DNA of 64,000 bases from an uncultured Roseicyclus sp. Its GTDB lineage: Bacteria > Pseudomonadota > Alphaproteobacteria > Rhodobacterales > Rhodobacteraceae. Location of the stretch: NCBI GenBank assembly GCA_947489665.1, contig CANLEH010000001.1:1088501-1152500 (forward strand), written 5' to 3'. Of the stretch, positions 25,504-34,813 are shown one piece after another (positions within the stretch are counted from its first letter, which is position 1; each line of letters starts with the position of its first letter). Made by a program: the position numbers and the translations under genes. The notes beneath the pieces are model-generated. The model was not told the DNA's origin, searched no databases, and saw nothing but the letters and a program-made list of their open reading frames with translations.

Positions 25504-27747
25504 ATGACGAAAACACCCGAGACTGAAAGCCGAAAGCTGCTTTCGCGTCTGCAGGCTGTCATGGCCGAAGCTGATGCGGGACAGGAGCGTCTGGACCGGA
25601 TCACGCATCTGATTGCAGACTCGATGGGAACCGAAGTCTGCTCGATCTACCTTCTGCGCGATGCCGAAACGCTCGAGTTGTGCGCCACAGAGGGTCTGGC
25701 CGCAGAGGCCGTTCACGTCACCCGCATGCGTCTGGGCGAAGGTCTTGTGGGCCGCGTCGCGCGCAAGGCGCGCCCGATCAATACGCCCAATGCCCCCGAC
25801 GAACGCGGTTTCCGTTATATGCCAGAGACCGGGGAGGAAAGGTTTTCCTCGTTCCTCGGCGTGCCTATTCAGCGGCTGGGTGAACGTCTCGGGGTGCTTG
25901 TCGTGCAATCCCGGGATGCGCGCGTCTTTTCGGAAGACGAAGTGTACGCATTGGAAGTCGTGGCCATGGTTTTGGCCGAGATGACCGAATTGGGCGCATT
26001 TGTCGGGGAAGGGGCGGCGCTATCTGCCCGCCACACCAGTCAGGTCATGTTCAAAGGCTCCTGCGCGCAAGAGGGCGCGGCCATGGGTCATGTCTGGCTG
26101 CACGAACCCCGTGTGGTCGTCTCAAAGCCCGTGGCCGATGACCCTGATGCAGAACGGACGCGGCTGGTTGAGGCCGTGGATCAGTTGCGCACGGACATCG
26201 ACCAGATGCTGACCCGCGCGCCGACCGGGGATGCCGAGCAGCGCGAGGTGATGGAATCCTATCGCATGTTCGCTCGATCCCGCGGTTGGTTACGGCGGAT
26301 GGAAGAAGACATCGCCCTTGGCCTGAGCGCAGAGGCCGCCGTCGAGAAAGAGCAATCAAGTGCCCGCGCACGAATGGAAACGGTGCCAGATGCCTACCTG
26401 CGGGATCGTCTGCACGACCTTGATGATCTGTCGAACCGCCTTCTGCGGCTGCTGACCGGTCAGGGCAAGGACACCGGTGCCGAACTCCCTGCGGACCCTG
26501 TGCTTGTCGCCCGAAATATCGGCCCGGCGGAGTTGCTGGACTATGGGCGTAGCTTGAAGGGTGTGGTGCTTGAGGAAGGCTCTGTCGGGTCGCACGCGGC
26601 GATTGTCGCGCGGGCTTTGGCGATCCCGCTGGTGATCCACGCCAAGCGGATCTCGACAGAGGCCCTGAATGGCGATCCGGTGCTGGTCGATGGCGACCAG
26701 GGCATCGTGCATTTGCGCCCCGAGGATACAGTTGCCAGTGCATTCCGTGACAAGCTGGCGATGCAGGCTGAGGCACAGGAACGCTATGCCTCCATCCGCG
26801 ATAAGCCTGCGCAAAGCAAATGTGGAACTGTTGTCAGCCTGCAAATGAATGCGGGCCTCATGGCCGACCTACCCTCACTGCCGACGTCGGGTGCAGAAGG
26901 GGTGGGACTGTTCCGAACCGAGCTGCAATTTCTGACCCGCGCACGCGTACCCCGACGTGGAGAGCTGGCGAGCCTCTATGCGCGTGTGATGGATGCGGCA
27001 GGGGGCAAACGGGTGGTGTTTCGCACCCTCGATATCGGGTCGGACAAGGTGCTGCCCTATATGAAGCCGCAGGATGAGCCGAACCCGGCACTGGGCTGGC
27101 GGGCGATCCGCGTGGGCCTCGACAAGCCGGGTGTCATGCGGATGCAGTTGCAGGCCTTGATCCGGGCCGCAAACGGGCGGCCCCTTTCGGTGATGTTCCC
27201 CTTCATTGCACAGTTTGATGAATTTACGCAGGCTCGCGATCACTTGATGCGAGAGATCGACCGGGAAGGAAAGCTGGGTCACACCTTGCCCGAGAGCCTT
27301 GAAGTGGGCGCGATGCTGGAAACTCCAAGCCTGGCGTTCGCACCGCGCCAATTCTTCGAGATGGCTGATTTCATCTCCATCGGCGGCAATGACCTAAAGC
27401 AGTTCTTCTTCGCTGCCGACCGCGAGAATGAGCGGGTGCGGCGCCGTTATGACACGCTGAACGTGTCGTTCCTGACCTTCCTGGAACAGATCGTGCATCG
27501 GTGCAGCGACACGGACACGGCGCTGAGCTTTTGTGGTGAGGATGCGGGCAGGCCGGTGGATGCAGTCTGCTTCGCGGCCATGGGATTGCGGAACCTGTCA
27601 ATGCGACCGGCGTCTATCGGGCCAGTGAAATCCCTCCTGCGGCGGGTTGATCTGCGCGAAGCGCGGGCGGTCATTACCGAGGCGCGTGCTTCGGGCGCGC
27701 AGTCGGTTCGCGGGGCGGTGATGGATTGGCTGAAGCGGCAGGGGTGA
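25504..27747 (+). CDS. ptsP: Nitrogen-PTS enzyme I (phosphoenolpyruvate--protein phosphotransferase)
   Basis: A 747-residue EI-Ntr. Residues 20-160 are a GAF sensory domain (MGTEVCSIYLLRD, RMRLGEGLVGRVA). Next come the swivelling domain with the phosphorylated His in GSVGSHAAIVARA (about residue 364) and the PEP-binding barrel with GVGLFRTE, the dimer motif SIGGNDLKQFFFAAD (replacing the usual SIGTNDL) and SFCGEDAG. It starts the PtsP-NPr-EIIA(Ntr) phosphorelay that adjusts nitrogen, potassium and carbon use. No other PTS gene is in the window. Confidence 0.93.
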   Translation: MTKTPETESRKLLSRLQAVMAEADAGQERLDRITHLIADSMGTEVCSIYLLRDAETLELCATEGLAAEAVHVTRMRLGEGLVGRVARKARPINTPNAPDERGFRYMPETGEERFSSFLGVPIQRLGERLGVLVVQSRDARVFSEDEVYALEVVAMVLAEMTELGAFVGEGAALSARHTSQVMFKGSCAQEGAAMGHVWLHEPRVVVSKPVADDPDAERTRLVEAVDQLRTDIDQMLTRAPTGDAEQREVMESYRMFARSRGWLRRMEEDIALGLSAEAAVEKEQSSARARMETVPDAYLRDRLHDLDDLSNRLLRLLTGQGKDTGAELPADPVLVARNIGPAELLDYGRSLKGVVLEEGSVGSHAAIVARALAIPLVIHAKRISTEALNGDPVLVDGDQGIVHLRPEDTVASAFRDKLAMQAEAQERYASIRDKPAQSKCGTVVSLQMNAGLMADLPSLPTSGAEGVGLFRTELQFLTRARVPRRGELASLYARVMDAAGGKRVVFRTLDIGSDKVLPYMKPQDEPNPALGWRAIRVGLDKPGVMRMQLQALIRAANGRPLSVMFPFIAQFDEFTQARDHLMREIDREGKLGHTLPESLEVGAMLETPSLAFAPRQFFEMADFISIGGNDLKQFFFAADRENERVRRRYDTLNVSFLTFLEQIVHRCSDTDTALSFCGEDAGRPVDAVCFAAMGLRNLSMRPASIGPVKSLLRRVDLREARAVITEARASGAQSVRGAVMDWLKRQG

Positions 27748-27756
27748 GTTCGCGTG

Positions 27757-27776
27757 TGGTTGCACGCGTGCAACCA
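27757..27776. promoter_or_regulatory. 20-bp perfect palindrome after ptsP
   Basis: TGGTTGCACG followed at once by its reverse complement CGTGCAACCA, ten bases past the ptsP stop. It may be a hairpin at the mRNA end or a protein site. A related palindrome with the same TTGC...GCAA frame occurs at 34814. Confidence 0.35.
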
Positions 27777-27835
27777 TAGGTTAAGCTTCTGAAATTACGT
27801 CATATCCCGAGTGACTTTAACCATCTCTTAACCTT

Positions 27836-28462
27836 TCAGGTGCTTCGGCGCAGGGTCGCTGTCACCACCCCCATCGCGATGAGCGTGCCGCCACCCGCCC
27901 GGGTCAGCCAGGCGATCACACCCGGACGTGACAGGCGATTGCGGAGCGAGCCAGCCAAGAGCGCATAGGCCAGTGCGTTCAATGTCGCGATGGCCACAAA
28001 TGTGCCAATCAGGATGGCGAATTGCGGAAGCAGGGGCGCCTCGGGCGCGATGAATTGCGGCACGAAGGCGATGAAGAAGGCGATGCTTTTCGGGTTCAGT
28101 GCCGTGACAGCGGCGGCATGGCCGAAGGTGCGCCGGGCCGAGATGGCCTCAGCCTCCGGCAATGCGAAGGCAGCGGAGCGCGCGCCGAGGATCATTTTGA
28201 CGCCGAGATAGACCAGATAAATCGCGCCAACCCATTTGAGTGCGGTGAAAAGCGTGGCCGAGGCCAGAACCAGCGCGCCGAGGCCTGCGAGGGACGCCGT
28301 CATAGCAATCAGGTCACCCACAGCCACGCCGGCGGCGGTCGACACGGCCACACGGCGGCCCTGGCTGATGGCATAGCTGAGCACCAGCAGAACCGTTGGG
28401 CCGGGGATCAGCACCAACAAGGTGGAGGCGGCAACAAAGGCGAGCCAGGTTTCAAATGCCAT
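27836..28462 (-). CDS. LysE/RhtB-family amino-acid exporter
   Basis: A 208-residue membrane protein with about six hydrophobic helices. The N-terminal PGPTVLLVLSYAISQGRRVAV matches the conserved PGP-N/V motif of the LysE superfamily, followed by GVAVGDLI and a central KWVGAIYLVYLGVKMILG. Such proteins export amino acids or homoserine lactones; the substrate cannot be predicted. It is last in the mtnP / SDR-DoxX / DUF2269 / lysE run, 25 bases after the DUF2269 stop. Confidence 0.88.
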   Translation of the reverse strand: MAFETWLAFVAASTLLVLIPGPTVLLVLSYAISQGRRVAVSTAAGVAVGDLIAMTASLAGLGALVLASATLFTALKWVGAIYLVYLGVKMILGARSAAFALPEAEAISARRTFGHAAAVTALNPKSIAFFIAFVPQFIAPEAPLLPQFAILIGTFVAIATLNALAYALLAGSLRNRLSRPGVIAWLTRAGGGTLIAMGVVTATLRRST

Positions 28463-28487
28463 CGGGGATTCCTTTCGTTCAGGGCAG

Positions 28488-28955
28488 TCAGCCCCAAAGC
28501 GGTGGCTTTGTCACCATCAACCAGTAGATCAGTGTGAGAGCAAGGAATGCGGGCCAGCCCAGGGCGAACCAGATGCGGTAGAGGCGGCGCGCCTCGGGCG
28601 GGGTGGGGCCTGTGGCCTCGGCGGTCAGATCGCGGATGCGGATCTGCAAATGGACGACCGGCGCCCAACAGATGAAGGCAAGGATGTAGAGCGCGTAGGT
28701 CAGCACCAGCCAAGGCTCGGTCCAGCCGAAGCCCGCCATCCACACCAGTGCGAGGCCCGTGACGGGCTGAGCAATGCCGGCGGGCGTAGTAAAGAGCCAA
28801 TCGGCCAGCACGACGCCCCGCGCGACCCCGTGGATATGGGCCGCATCGCCCCGGTGCATCGCGAAGACCATCTGGAAGGCGGTGCCGATGCCGGTGCCAA
28901 ACAGGACGGTCGAAGACAGGATATGGAGCCATTTGAGGGCGAGGTACGGATCCAT
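28488..28955 (-). CDS. DUF2269 integral membrane protein
   Basis: A 155-residue protein with four or five hydrophobic segments. The N-terminal LALKWLHILSSTVLFGTGIGTAF and a conserved His/Trp pattern match the DUF2269 family. Its ATG overlaps the SDR-DoxX stop by one base (TGATG), so it is probably made with that protein. The conserved histidines in the first helices suggest haem or quinone binding, but the function is unknown. Confidence 0.82.
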   Translation of the reverse strand: MDPYLALKWLHILSSTVLFGTGIGTAFQMVFAMHRGDAAHIHGVARGVVLADWLFTTPAGIAQPVTGLALVWMAGFGWTEPWLVLTYALYILAFICWAPVVHLQIRIRDLTAEATGPTPPEARRLYRIWFALGWPAFLALTLIYWLMVTKPPLWG

Positions 28956-30208
28956 CAGCGCTCATCCTCCAGCACCATCCAAAGGACGATCAGCATCAGA
29001 ACGGGGATGTTCTTGAGCAACCCGCCAAGCGGCAACAGCCAAAGCGCAGGCGCGATGATGGTGAAGGCAAGGGTGTAGCTTCCGACAAGGCCCAGTTGCA
29101 GCCATCCGGTTAGGCGCGGGCGCCAGTTGCGGATGAGGGCTGCGGCCAGCGCGAGGTCAGCGAGGCCACCAAGGCGCGCCATGGCGATCCAGAGCGCGTC
29201 AGGCAGACCGGTATGGGCGGTGATGGGCAGGAAGCTGGCCGAGGGCAGGAACAGGCCGAGCAGGCCCGAGGCAAGCCATAGGAAGGCGAGGGTCAGCCGC
29301 AGGGCAGGGCGGATCAGGAAAAGTCGGGCATGCCACAGATCCTGGCTGCCCGCCGGGCGCGCGGCTAGGAATCGTTCGACGCCGCGCGGTTTGGTGCGGA
29401 GCTGTTCGGTCAGCGGGGCCTCATTGGTCTCGATCCCGTGGGTGATCTGCGCGACAGCGGTGTGCGAGATGGGCGCCATTTTGAGCGCGTCGCCGATGCG
29501 ACCCAGCGCCATGGCGGCACGTTCCGGGATCGGCAAAGGTCGCGCGGGCGGAAGCCCAAGCCAGCCGCGCAGATCGGCGATCAGGCCGGCTTGGGTGATG
29601 CGGGTGGGGCCTCCAACGTCCCAGGGCTGGCCGGGCTTGGGCGTGTCGAGGCATTCTGCCACGACGCGGGCCAGATCGGCGGCATGGATCGGGTTGAAGA
29701 CTTGGCCGCCGTCGCCAACGGTGGGCGAGATCAGCGGCATCGCCGCCAGTCCCCGGATCAGGGACGTGCCGCCGTAAGACGTGTCGGCCATGACAAGGCC
29801 GGGGCGCAGAACGGTCAGGCCCGCGTCGTGCGCAACACCTTCGCCTTCGCGCCGCCAGCGGGCAAAGGCTGTGTCAGCCTCAATCCCGACGGCAGAGATC
29901 AGGACACCACCGCTTGCGCGGGCATAGACGGCAGCCGGGGCTTTGACATGGACCGCTTCGAACCGCGCGTCGGACGCGGTCAGCAGGCCCGCTGCATTCA
30001 CAATTTTCCGGCCCTCCGCGTCCGCCCAGAACGCTGGATCGTGGGTTGAGGGATCCGCAAGGTCGGCTTTCAGGGTCGCAAAGCCCATATGGGCAAGCCG
30101 CGTCGTGCGGCGGGCAGAGGCCAGCACGTCCCACCCTTCGGACCGCAGGTGAAAGGCAATGTGACGGCCGATGAAGCCATCCGCACCAAGGATCAGGACC
30201 CGTTTCAG
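28955..30208 (-). CDS. SDR-type NAD(P)-binding protein fused to a DoxX-like membrane domain
   Basis: Residues 1-290 are an extended short-chain dehydrogenase/NAD-epimerase-like fold with the dinucleotide motif ILGADGFIGRHIA. Residues about 300-417 form four membrane helices of the DoxX-like family (RPALRLTLAFLWLASGLLGLF). No ATG precedes the dinucleotide motif. The best start is a CTG at 30208-30206 that overlaps the mtnP stop TGA (CTGA), giving 417 residues with the sequence L-K-R-V-L-I-L. An upstream start inside mtnP would add about 32 non-homologous residues. The domain pair probably acts on a membrane-associated redox partner together with the coupled DUF2269 protein. Confidence 0.78.
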   Translation of the reverse strand: MKRVLILGADGFIGRHIAFHLRSEGWDVLASARRTTRLAHMGFATLKADLADPSTHDPAFWADAEGRKIVNAAGLLTASDARFEAVHVKAPAAVYARASGGVLISAVGIEADTAFARWRREGEGVAHDAGLTVLRPGLVMADTSYGGTSLIRGLAAMPLISPTVGDGGQVFNPIHAADLARVVAECLDTPKPGQPWDVGGPTRITQAGLIADLRGWLGLPPARPLPIPERAAMALGRIGDALKMAPISHTAVAQITHGIETNEAPLTEQLRTKPRGVERFLAARPAGSQDLWHARLFLIRPALRLTLAFLWLASGLLGLFLPSASFLPITAHTGLPDALWIAMARLGGLADLALAAALIRNWRPRLTGWLQLGLVGSYTLAFTIIAPALWLLPLGGLLKNIPVLMLIVLWMVLEDER

Positions 30209-31071
30209 AGGACCCGCCCCGCCACGGCGTCGAGTTTGGCGACCAAAGCCGGGTCGCGGTATTCGGGGGGTGTCATGATGGCATGCTCCAACGCGCGGTC
30301 GCATTCTGCGCGGCAGAGCGTTTTCTGGGCCCCGAGCGCCTTCGCGACCCCTGCGACCATCGTGCGCGCGGAGGCTGCGTTGCCCTGGAGCGTGTCGATG
30401 ATCTGCGTGATGTCGACGGCGCCATGGTCCGGGTGCCAGCTGTCATAGTCGGTGATCATCGCGACGGAGGCGTAGCAAAGCTCGGCCTCGCGGGCCAATT
30501 TCGCCTCCGGCATGTTGGTCATCCCGATCACGTCGCAGCCCCATTGGCGATACAGGTGGCTCTCTGCCATCGAAGAGAATTGCGGGCCTTCCATGGCCAG
30601 GTAGGTGCCACCGTTATGGACCGTGACGCCGGCAGCTTTTGCAGCTTCAAAGGCCGTTGCGGATAGGTGGGGACAGGTGGGATGAGCCACGGAGACATGG
30701 GCCACGCACCCGGTGCGGAAAAAGCTCTTCTCCCGCGCGAAGGTACGGTCGACGAACTGATCCACGATGACGAAATCGCCCGGCGCCATGTGATCGCGGA
30801 ACGAGCCGCAGGCCGAGACGGAGAGCACATCCGTGATGCCAAGGCGTTTGAAGGCATCAATGTTGGCACAGTAGGGCACCGTTGTAGGCGAATGGACATG
30901 GCCGCGCCCGTGTCTGGGCAAGAAGGCCACCGGCAGATCGTGCAGACGTCCTGTCAGGATGGCGTCGGACGGCGCGCCGAAGGGGCTTTGGACGTGGATC
31001 CATTCGGGGTCATCCAGCCCGTCGATCTGGTAAAGGCCCGATCCGCCGATAATGCCGAGATGTCTGTCCAT
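30205..31071 (-). CDS. mtnP: S-methyl-5'-thioadenosine phosphorylase
   Basis: A 288-residue PNP-family enzyme started at the ATG at 31071, behind GTGGGGG. It cleaves methylthioadenosine (a by-product of polyamine synthesis) to adenine and methylthioribose-1-phosphate. Visible motifs: IIGGSGLY at the N-terminus, phosphate-binding LPRHGRGH, VSACGSFRD, NGGTYLAMEGPQFSS, and the substrate segment GMTNMPEAKLAREAELCYA. Adenine released here could feed apt, which is also in this window but in a separate operon. Confidence 0.93.
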   Translation of the reverse strand: MDRHLGIIGGSGLYQIDGLDDPEWIHVQSPFGAPSDAILTGRLHDLPVAFLPRHGRGHVHSPTTVPYCANIDAFKRLGITDVLSVSACGSFRDHMAPGDFVIVDQFVDRTFAREKSFFRTGCVAHVSVAHPTCPHLSATAFEAAKAAGVTVHNGGTYLAMEGPQFSSMAESHLYRQWGCDVIGMTNMPEAKLAREAELCYASVAMITDYDSWHPDHGAVDITQIIDTLQGNAASARTMVAGVAKALGAQKTLCRAECDRALEHAIMTPPEYRDPALVAKLDAVAGRVL

Positions 31072-31136
31072 TTGGGCCCCCACTAGTCTTGTGCGACGTT
31101 AGGGGGCGGCCACGTATGGATCAATGGCATCCGGAC

Positions 31137-31673
31137 CTAGTCGGTGCGCAGAGAGATGGTGGGGCCATAGCCGCCATCACTGAATTGGATGCGTATGGTC
31201 ATGTCTGCGGCCACAAAAACGGTCGTGTCCGGGTTGAGGCCGCGACGCACGCCTGAGCGGCGCTCGAACCCCAACGGCGCGAGAGCTGCGGACACGGTGC
31301 TCAGCAAGCTACTGGAATCTCGAAGAAAAGTGGTTGGGCCGCTCAGCGAACATGACGTGCGCACGGAGGCAAACCTGAAGCGGTCGCGCAAGCGGCGGTC
31401 GGGTGTCTCGAAGGCGACATTGTTGCGGTTCAGCGACCGGGCGGGAACCAAGCCAGCAGCGGCCAGGGCGGTCGCGTCGATCTCCTCGCCCCGGAAAAAC
31501 CGCACGCAGACCGGGGCAATCGCCCGGACATAAGATAGGGTTACCGCTGACCCCTCAGCCGTACGGACATCACCCCTGTCGGGGCCGGAGAGGCCATCGT
31601 CAGAGCCGCTCGGTGCGCAGGCTGCAAGCAGGCCACATGCAAGCAACCCCGCCTTAAGAGAAAATCGTTTCAT
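31137..31673 (-). CDS. Small putative lipoprotein of unknown function
   Basis: A 178-residue protein from the ATG at 31673. The N-terminus MKRFSLKAGLLACGLLAAC ends in a lipobox (L-L-A-A-C), so it should be lipidated and anchored in the envelope after signal peptidase II cleavage. The mature part has two conserved-looking cysteines and a beta-rich C-terminus ending GPTISLRTD. No family recognised. It lies divergent from the SulP gene with a 272-base spacer in which I see nothing else. Confidence 0.65.
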   Translation of the reverse strand: MKRFSLKAGLLACGLLAACAPSGSDDGLSGPDRGDVRTAEGSAVTLSYVRAIAPVCVRFFRGEEIDATALAAAGLVPARSLNRNNVAFETPDRRLRDRFRFASVRTSCSLSGPTTFLRDSSSLLSTVSAALAPLGFERRSGVRRGLNPDTTVFVAADMTIRIQFSDGGYGPTISLRTD

Positions 31674-31945
31674 GAGGGACCCAATCCAGTTGTCGCGTGC
31701 GATGTGGATGCAAGACCGCGTGCCTGCCGACAACCGGTCCGCCCCGAAAGGCATGAACAGGTGGCCAGTAAGACCTACCCATGGACAGGGCTTGTCACCC
31801 CCTGTGCCCACGCTGCAACGCGGCATGACAGGTATGCGCAGGAATACCGTGACTTTCCGGGGCTGAGGGCATAGGCAGCGGCTCAAACAGCCGGTGGCCG
31901 TGCCACGCCGCCCGCAAAAGCGCGAACAATCCTTTGAGGTTTTCA

Positions 31946-33622
31946 ATGAGCCGCATTCTTGCGGCGGTCACGTCTGGCCGCTTCTCTTCTGATTTGTCGA
32001 ACATGGGCGGGGGCGGACTGACGCCGGGCCGCATCCGGATCGAGATCCTTGCGGGCCTCACGGTGGCCCTCGCGCTGGTTCCCGAAGCCGTCGCGTTTGC
32101 TTTCGTGGCGGGTGTGCACCCGCTGGTGGGGCTCTATGCGGCTTTCCTTGTTGGCCTGATTACGGCGGTGATCGGTGGGCGGCCGGGCATGATTTCAGGC
32201 GCGACCGGCGCATTGGCGGTTGTCATGGTCAGTCTGGTCGCGCTGCACGGTGTCGAATATCTGTTCGCGACAGTGATCCTGATGGGCCTGATCCAGATTT
32301 TCGTGGGCATCATGCGTTGGGGCAAGTTCATCCGCCTGGTGCCGCATCCGGTGATGTTGGGCTTCGTCAACGGGCTGGCCATCGTGATCTTCCTGGCACA
32401 GCTGACGCAATTCCAGGTGCCGGGCACGGCAGAGGTTTCGGGCCACGGCATGGCGGGTGGTGAATGGCTGTCGGGCGCGTCGCTGGCGTGGATGCTGGGC
32501 CTTGTCGCCTTGACCATGGCGATCATCTGGTTGCTGCCGAAACTCACCAGCGTCGTACCCGCCCCATTGGCGGGCATCGGGATCACCGCCGCCATCGTGT
32601 TGATCTTCAACATCGACGTGCCGCGTGTGGGGGATATGGCGGACATCGCGGGCGGCTTCCCGCCGTTCCACATCCCCTTCAACTTTTCAGGCGGCGACGT
32701 GCCGGGCTTGTATGGCGACTTCCTCGCCCCGTTCACGATGGAGACTTTCTGGATCATCCTGCCCTACGCCTTGATCCTGGCTGCCATCGGCCTGATCGAA
32801 AGCCTTCTGACCCTGAATCTCGTCGGAGAGATTACCGGCGAGAAAGGCGGCGCCAGCCAGGAATGTGTGGCCCAGGGCGTGGCCAACACGGTCACCGGCT
32901 TCTTTGGTGGCATGGGGGGCTGCGCCATGATCGGCCAGTCCATGATCAACGTGAAATCCGGTGCGCGCACCCGCATTGCGGGCATCGCCGCGGCCTTGTT
33001 CCTGCTGTCGTTCATCCTGTTCGCCGCCCCATTGATCGAGCAGATCCCACTCGCAGCCCTGGTGGGTGTGATGTTCATGGTGGTAATCGGCACGTTCGCG
33101 TGGAACAGCCTGATGATCCTGTTCAAGGTCCCGCGCACCGACGCGATCGTCATCATTCTTGTGACGGTTGTGACTGTGGCCACTGACCTCGCCACCGCCG
33201 TGGTCGTCGGCGTTATCGTCTCGGCCCTTGCCTATAGCTGGCAGAACGCCACGCGCATCCACGCCATCACGCGCGAAAGCGCGACAGAGAAGGGTGCGAA
33301 GGTCTACGAAATTCAAGGCCCGCTGTTCTTCGGCTCGTCCGACGGCTTCATGGAGCTGTTTGAGGTGGAGAACGACCCCGATACCGTGATCGTGGACTTT
33401 AACAATAGCCGCGTCGCGGACCAGTCAGCCTTGCAGGCGATCGAGGCGATTGCCCTGAAATACGAGGCGGCCGGCAAGCGCATCATGCTGCGCCACCTCA
33501 CACGGGATTGCCACAAGCTGCTGGCGAAAGCGGGTCACTTGATGGTCGATAGCGATGATGACCCCGATTACGAGATCGCCACCGATTATTCGGTGCGTAC
33601 GGGGATTTTGGGCGGGCATTGA
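31946..33622 (+). CDS. SulP-family inorganic anion transporter
   Basis: A 558-residue transporter from the ATG at 31946, with GAGGT upstream. About 12 hydrophobic segments carry the SulP signature near residue 40 (AEV/PEAVAFAFVAGVHPLVGLYAAF), SGATGALAVVMVSL, and a glycine-rich GGMGGCAMIGQSMINVKSGARTR segment. The last 110 residues are a STAS domain (VIVDFNNSRVADQSALQAIEAI). Substrates in this family include sulfate and bicarbonate; the exact ion is not determinable. Single gene. Confidence 0.9.
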   Translation: MSRILAAVTSGRFSSDLSNMGGGGLTPGRIRIEILAGLTVALALVPEAVAFAFVAGVHPLVGLYAAFLVGLITAVIGGRPGMISGATGALAVVMVSLVALHGVEYLFATVILMGLIQIFVGIMRWGKFIRLVPHPVMLGFVNGLAIVIFLAQLTQFQVPGTAEVSGHGMAGGEWLSGASLAWMLGLVALTMAIIWLLPKLTSVVPAPLAGIGITAAIVLIFNIDVPRVGDMADIAGGFPPFHIPFNFSGGDVPGLYGDFLAPFTMETFWIILPYALILAAIGLIESLLTLNLVGEITGEKGGASQECVAQGVANTVTGFFGGMGGCAMIGQSMINVKSGARTRIAGIAAALFLLSFILFAAPLIEQIPLAALVGVMFMVVIGTFAWNSLMILFKVPRTDAIVIILVTVVTVATDLATAVVVGVIVSALAYSWQNATRIHAITRESATEKGAKVYEIQGPLFFGSSDGFMELFEVENDPDTVIVDFNNSRVADQSALQAIEAIALKYEAAGKRIMLRHLTRDCHKLLAKAGHLMVDSDDDPDYEIATDYSVRTGILGGH

Positions 33623-33644
33623 ACCCACCCTTCGCACGAAGACC

Positions 33645-34250
33645 TTATTCGCCCGGACGGGCCAGCGAGAACTTCTCGCGGATCACCGAATAGTCCTTGT
33701 AACCCAACCGGGTGAGCGGGCTGTAAGTGGTCACGTCGAAGATGCCATCGACAAGGCAATCATCGCGCAGATGGACGCCCACGACCTCCCCAAAGACCGC
33801 GAAATTGGCCGCCCCTTCCAGCTTGAGGATTTGCGTCACCCGGCATTCCAGGTTGGCGGGCGCGTTCGCCACGCGCGAGCACGCAATCTCGGCGCAAGCG
33901 GCGCGTTCGATCCCTGCATCGGTGAATTCATCGGTTTCCTTGGGCCACATGCCGGATGTCTGGTTCATCGCATCGCGTGCCGCATATTCCACGATGTTCA
34001 CGCAGAAGACGCCCGTATCGCGAATATTCGCGACGCTGTCCTTGGTATCCCCGCGATCTTCCTTGGCCGACGTCGACGCGAACATGACCTGCGGCGGGAC
34101 GTAGGCGACTGCATTGAAAAAGGAGTAGGGGGCAAGGTTTTCCGAGCCATCTGACCCACGGGTCGAAATCCATCCGATCGGGCGGGGGGAGACGACGGCA
34201 TTGAATGGGTTGTGCGGCAGGCCGTGGCCATCGGCAGGGCGGTAGAACAT
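33645..34250 (-). CDS. Flavin reductase-like (FMN-binding split-barrel) protein
   Basis: A 201-residue protein from the ATG at 34250. The N-terminal HGLPHNPFNAVVSPRPIGWIST, then NLAPYSFFNAV and KDSVANIRDTGVFCVNIV, are the flavin-binding motifs of the flavin reductase-like domain. Such proteins supply reduced flavin to oxygenases or act as FMN-binding proteins; the partner is unknown. It is convergent with the SulP gene (22-base gap) and divergent from the GNAT gene. Confidence 0.85.
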   Translation of the reverse strand: MFYRPADGHGLPHNPFNAVVSPRPIGWISTRGSDGSENLAPYSFFNAVAYVPPQVMFASTSAKEDRGDTKDSVANIRDTGVFCVNIVEYAARDAMNQTSGMWPKETDEFTDAGIERAACAEIACSRVANAPANLECRVTQILKLEGAANFAVFGEVVGVHLRDDCLVDGIFDVTTYSPLTRLGYKDYSVIREKFSLARPGE

Positions 34251-34332
34251 GGCGGTTTTCCTCTTGGTTTGGCAAAGACCTAGCCCCGTGCTACGCCGCT
34301 GACCAGAGGCGGTTTTGGGGCCACGGACCGGC

Positions 34333-34809
34333 ATGTACCGGATAGAGCAGGAAACAACCGACGATGGCGCCGAGGTAGAGGCGCTTTACGACACCTGCTT
34401 TGCGCCGGGGCGCGAGGCGCTGTCATCATACCGCTTGCGCGATGGCGTGCCTCCGGTGGCCAATCTGTGCCGCGTGGCCCGGGATGATCTGAATATCGTG
34501 GCAGGTGCCATCCGCTTCTGGCCCGTGCGCGTGGGGCGGTTTGAGGCGCTGCTGCTGGGGCCGATTGCCGTGCACCCGACGCGGCAGGGCGAAGGTTTGG
34601 GCGCGCTTCTGATCCGGGAAGGCTTGGCTGCCGCCGCAACCGATCACTGGCGGCGCACGCTGCTGGTGGGCGACGCTCCATTTTATGCCCGCTTCGGATT
34701 TTCGCGTTTGGACGACGTTCTGATGCCGCCACCCACCAACCCCGACCGCGTCTTGGGCCGCGGCGATTGGGACCGGATTACCGGTCAGGTCACGCGGTGG
34801 GGCGGCTAG
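34333..34809 (+). CDS. GNAT-family N-acetyltransferase
   Basis: A 158-residue protein from the ATG at 34333. The acetyl-CoA motif A is P-I-A-V-H-P-T-R-Q-G-E-G-L-G-A-L-L-I near residues 83-100 (RQGEGLG matches R/Q-x-x-G-x-G/A). The following LVGDAPFYARFGF is typical of YhbS-like GNATs. Substrate unknown. It opens a probable operon with the DUF2927 gene and apt. Confidence 0.85.
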   Translation: MYRIEQETTDDGAEVEALYDTCFAPGREALSSYRLRDGVPPVANLCRVARDDLNIVAGAIRFWPVRVGRFEALLLGPIAVHPTRQGEGLGALLIREGLAAAATDHWRRTLLVGDAPFYARFGFSRLDDVLMPPPTNPDRVLGRGDWDRITGQVTRWGG

Positions 34810-34813
34810 GCTT

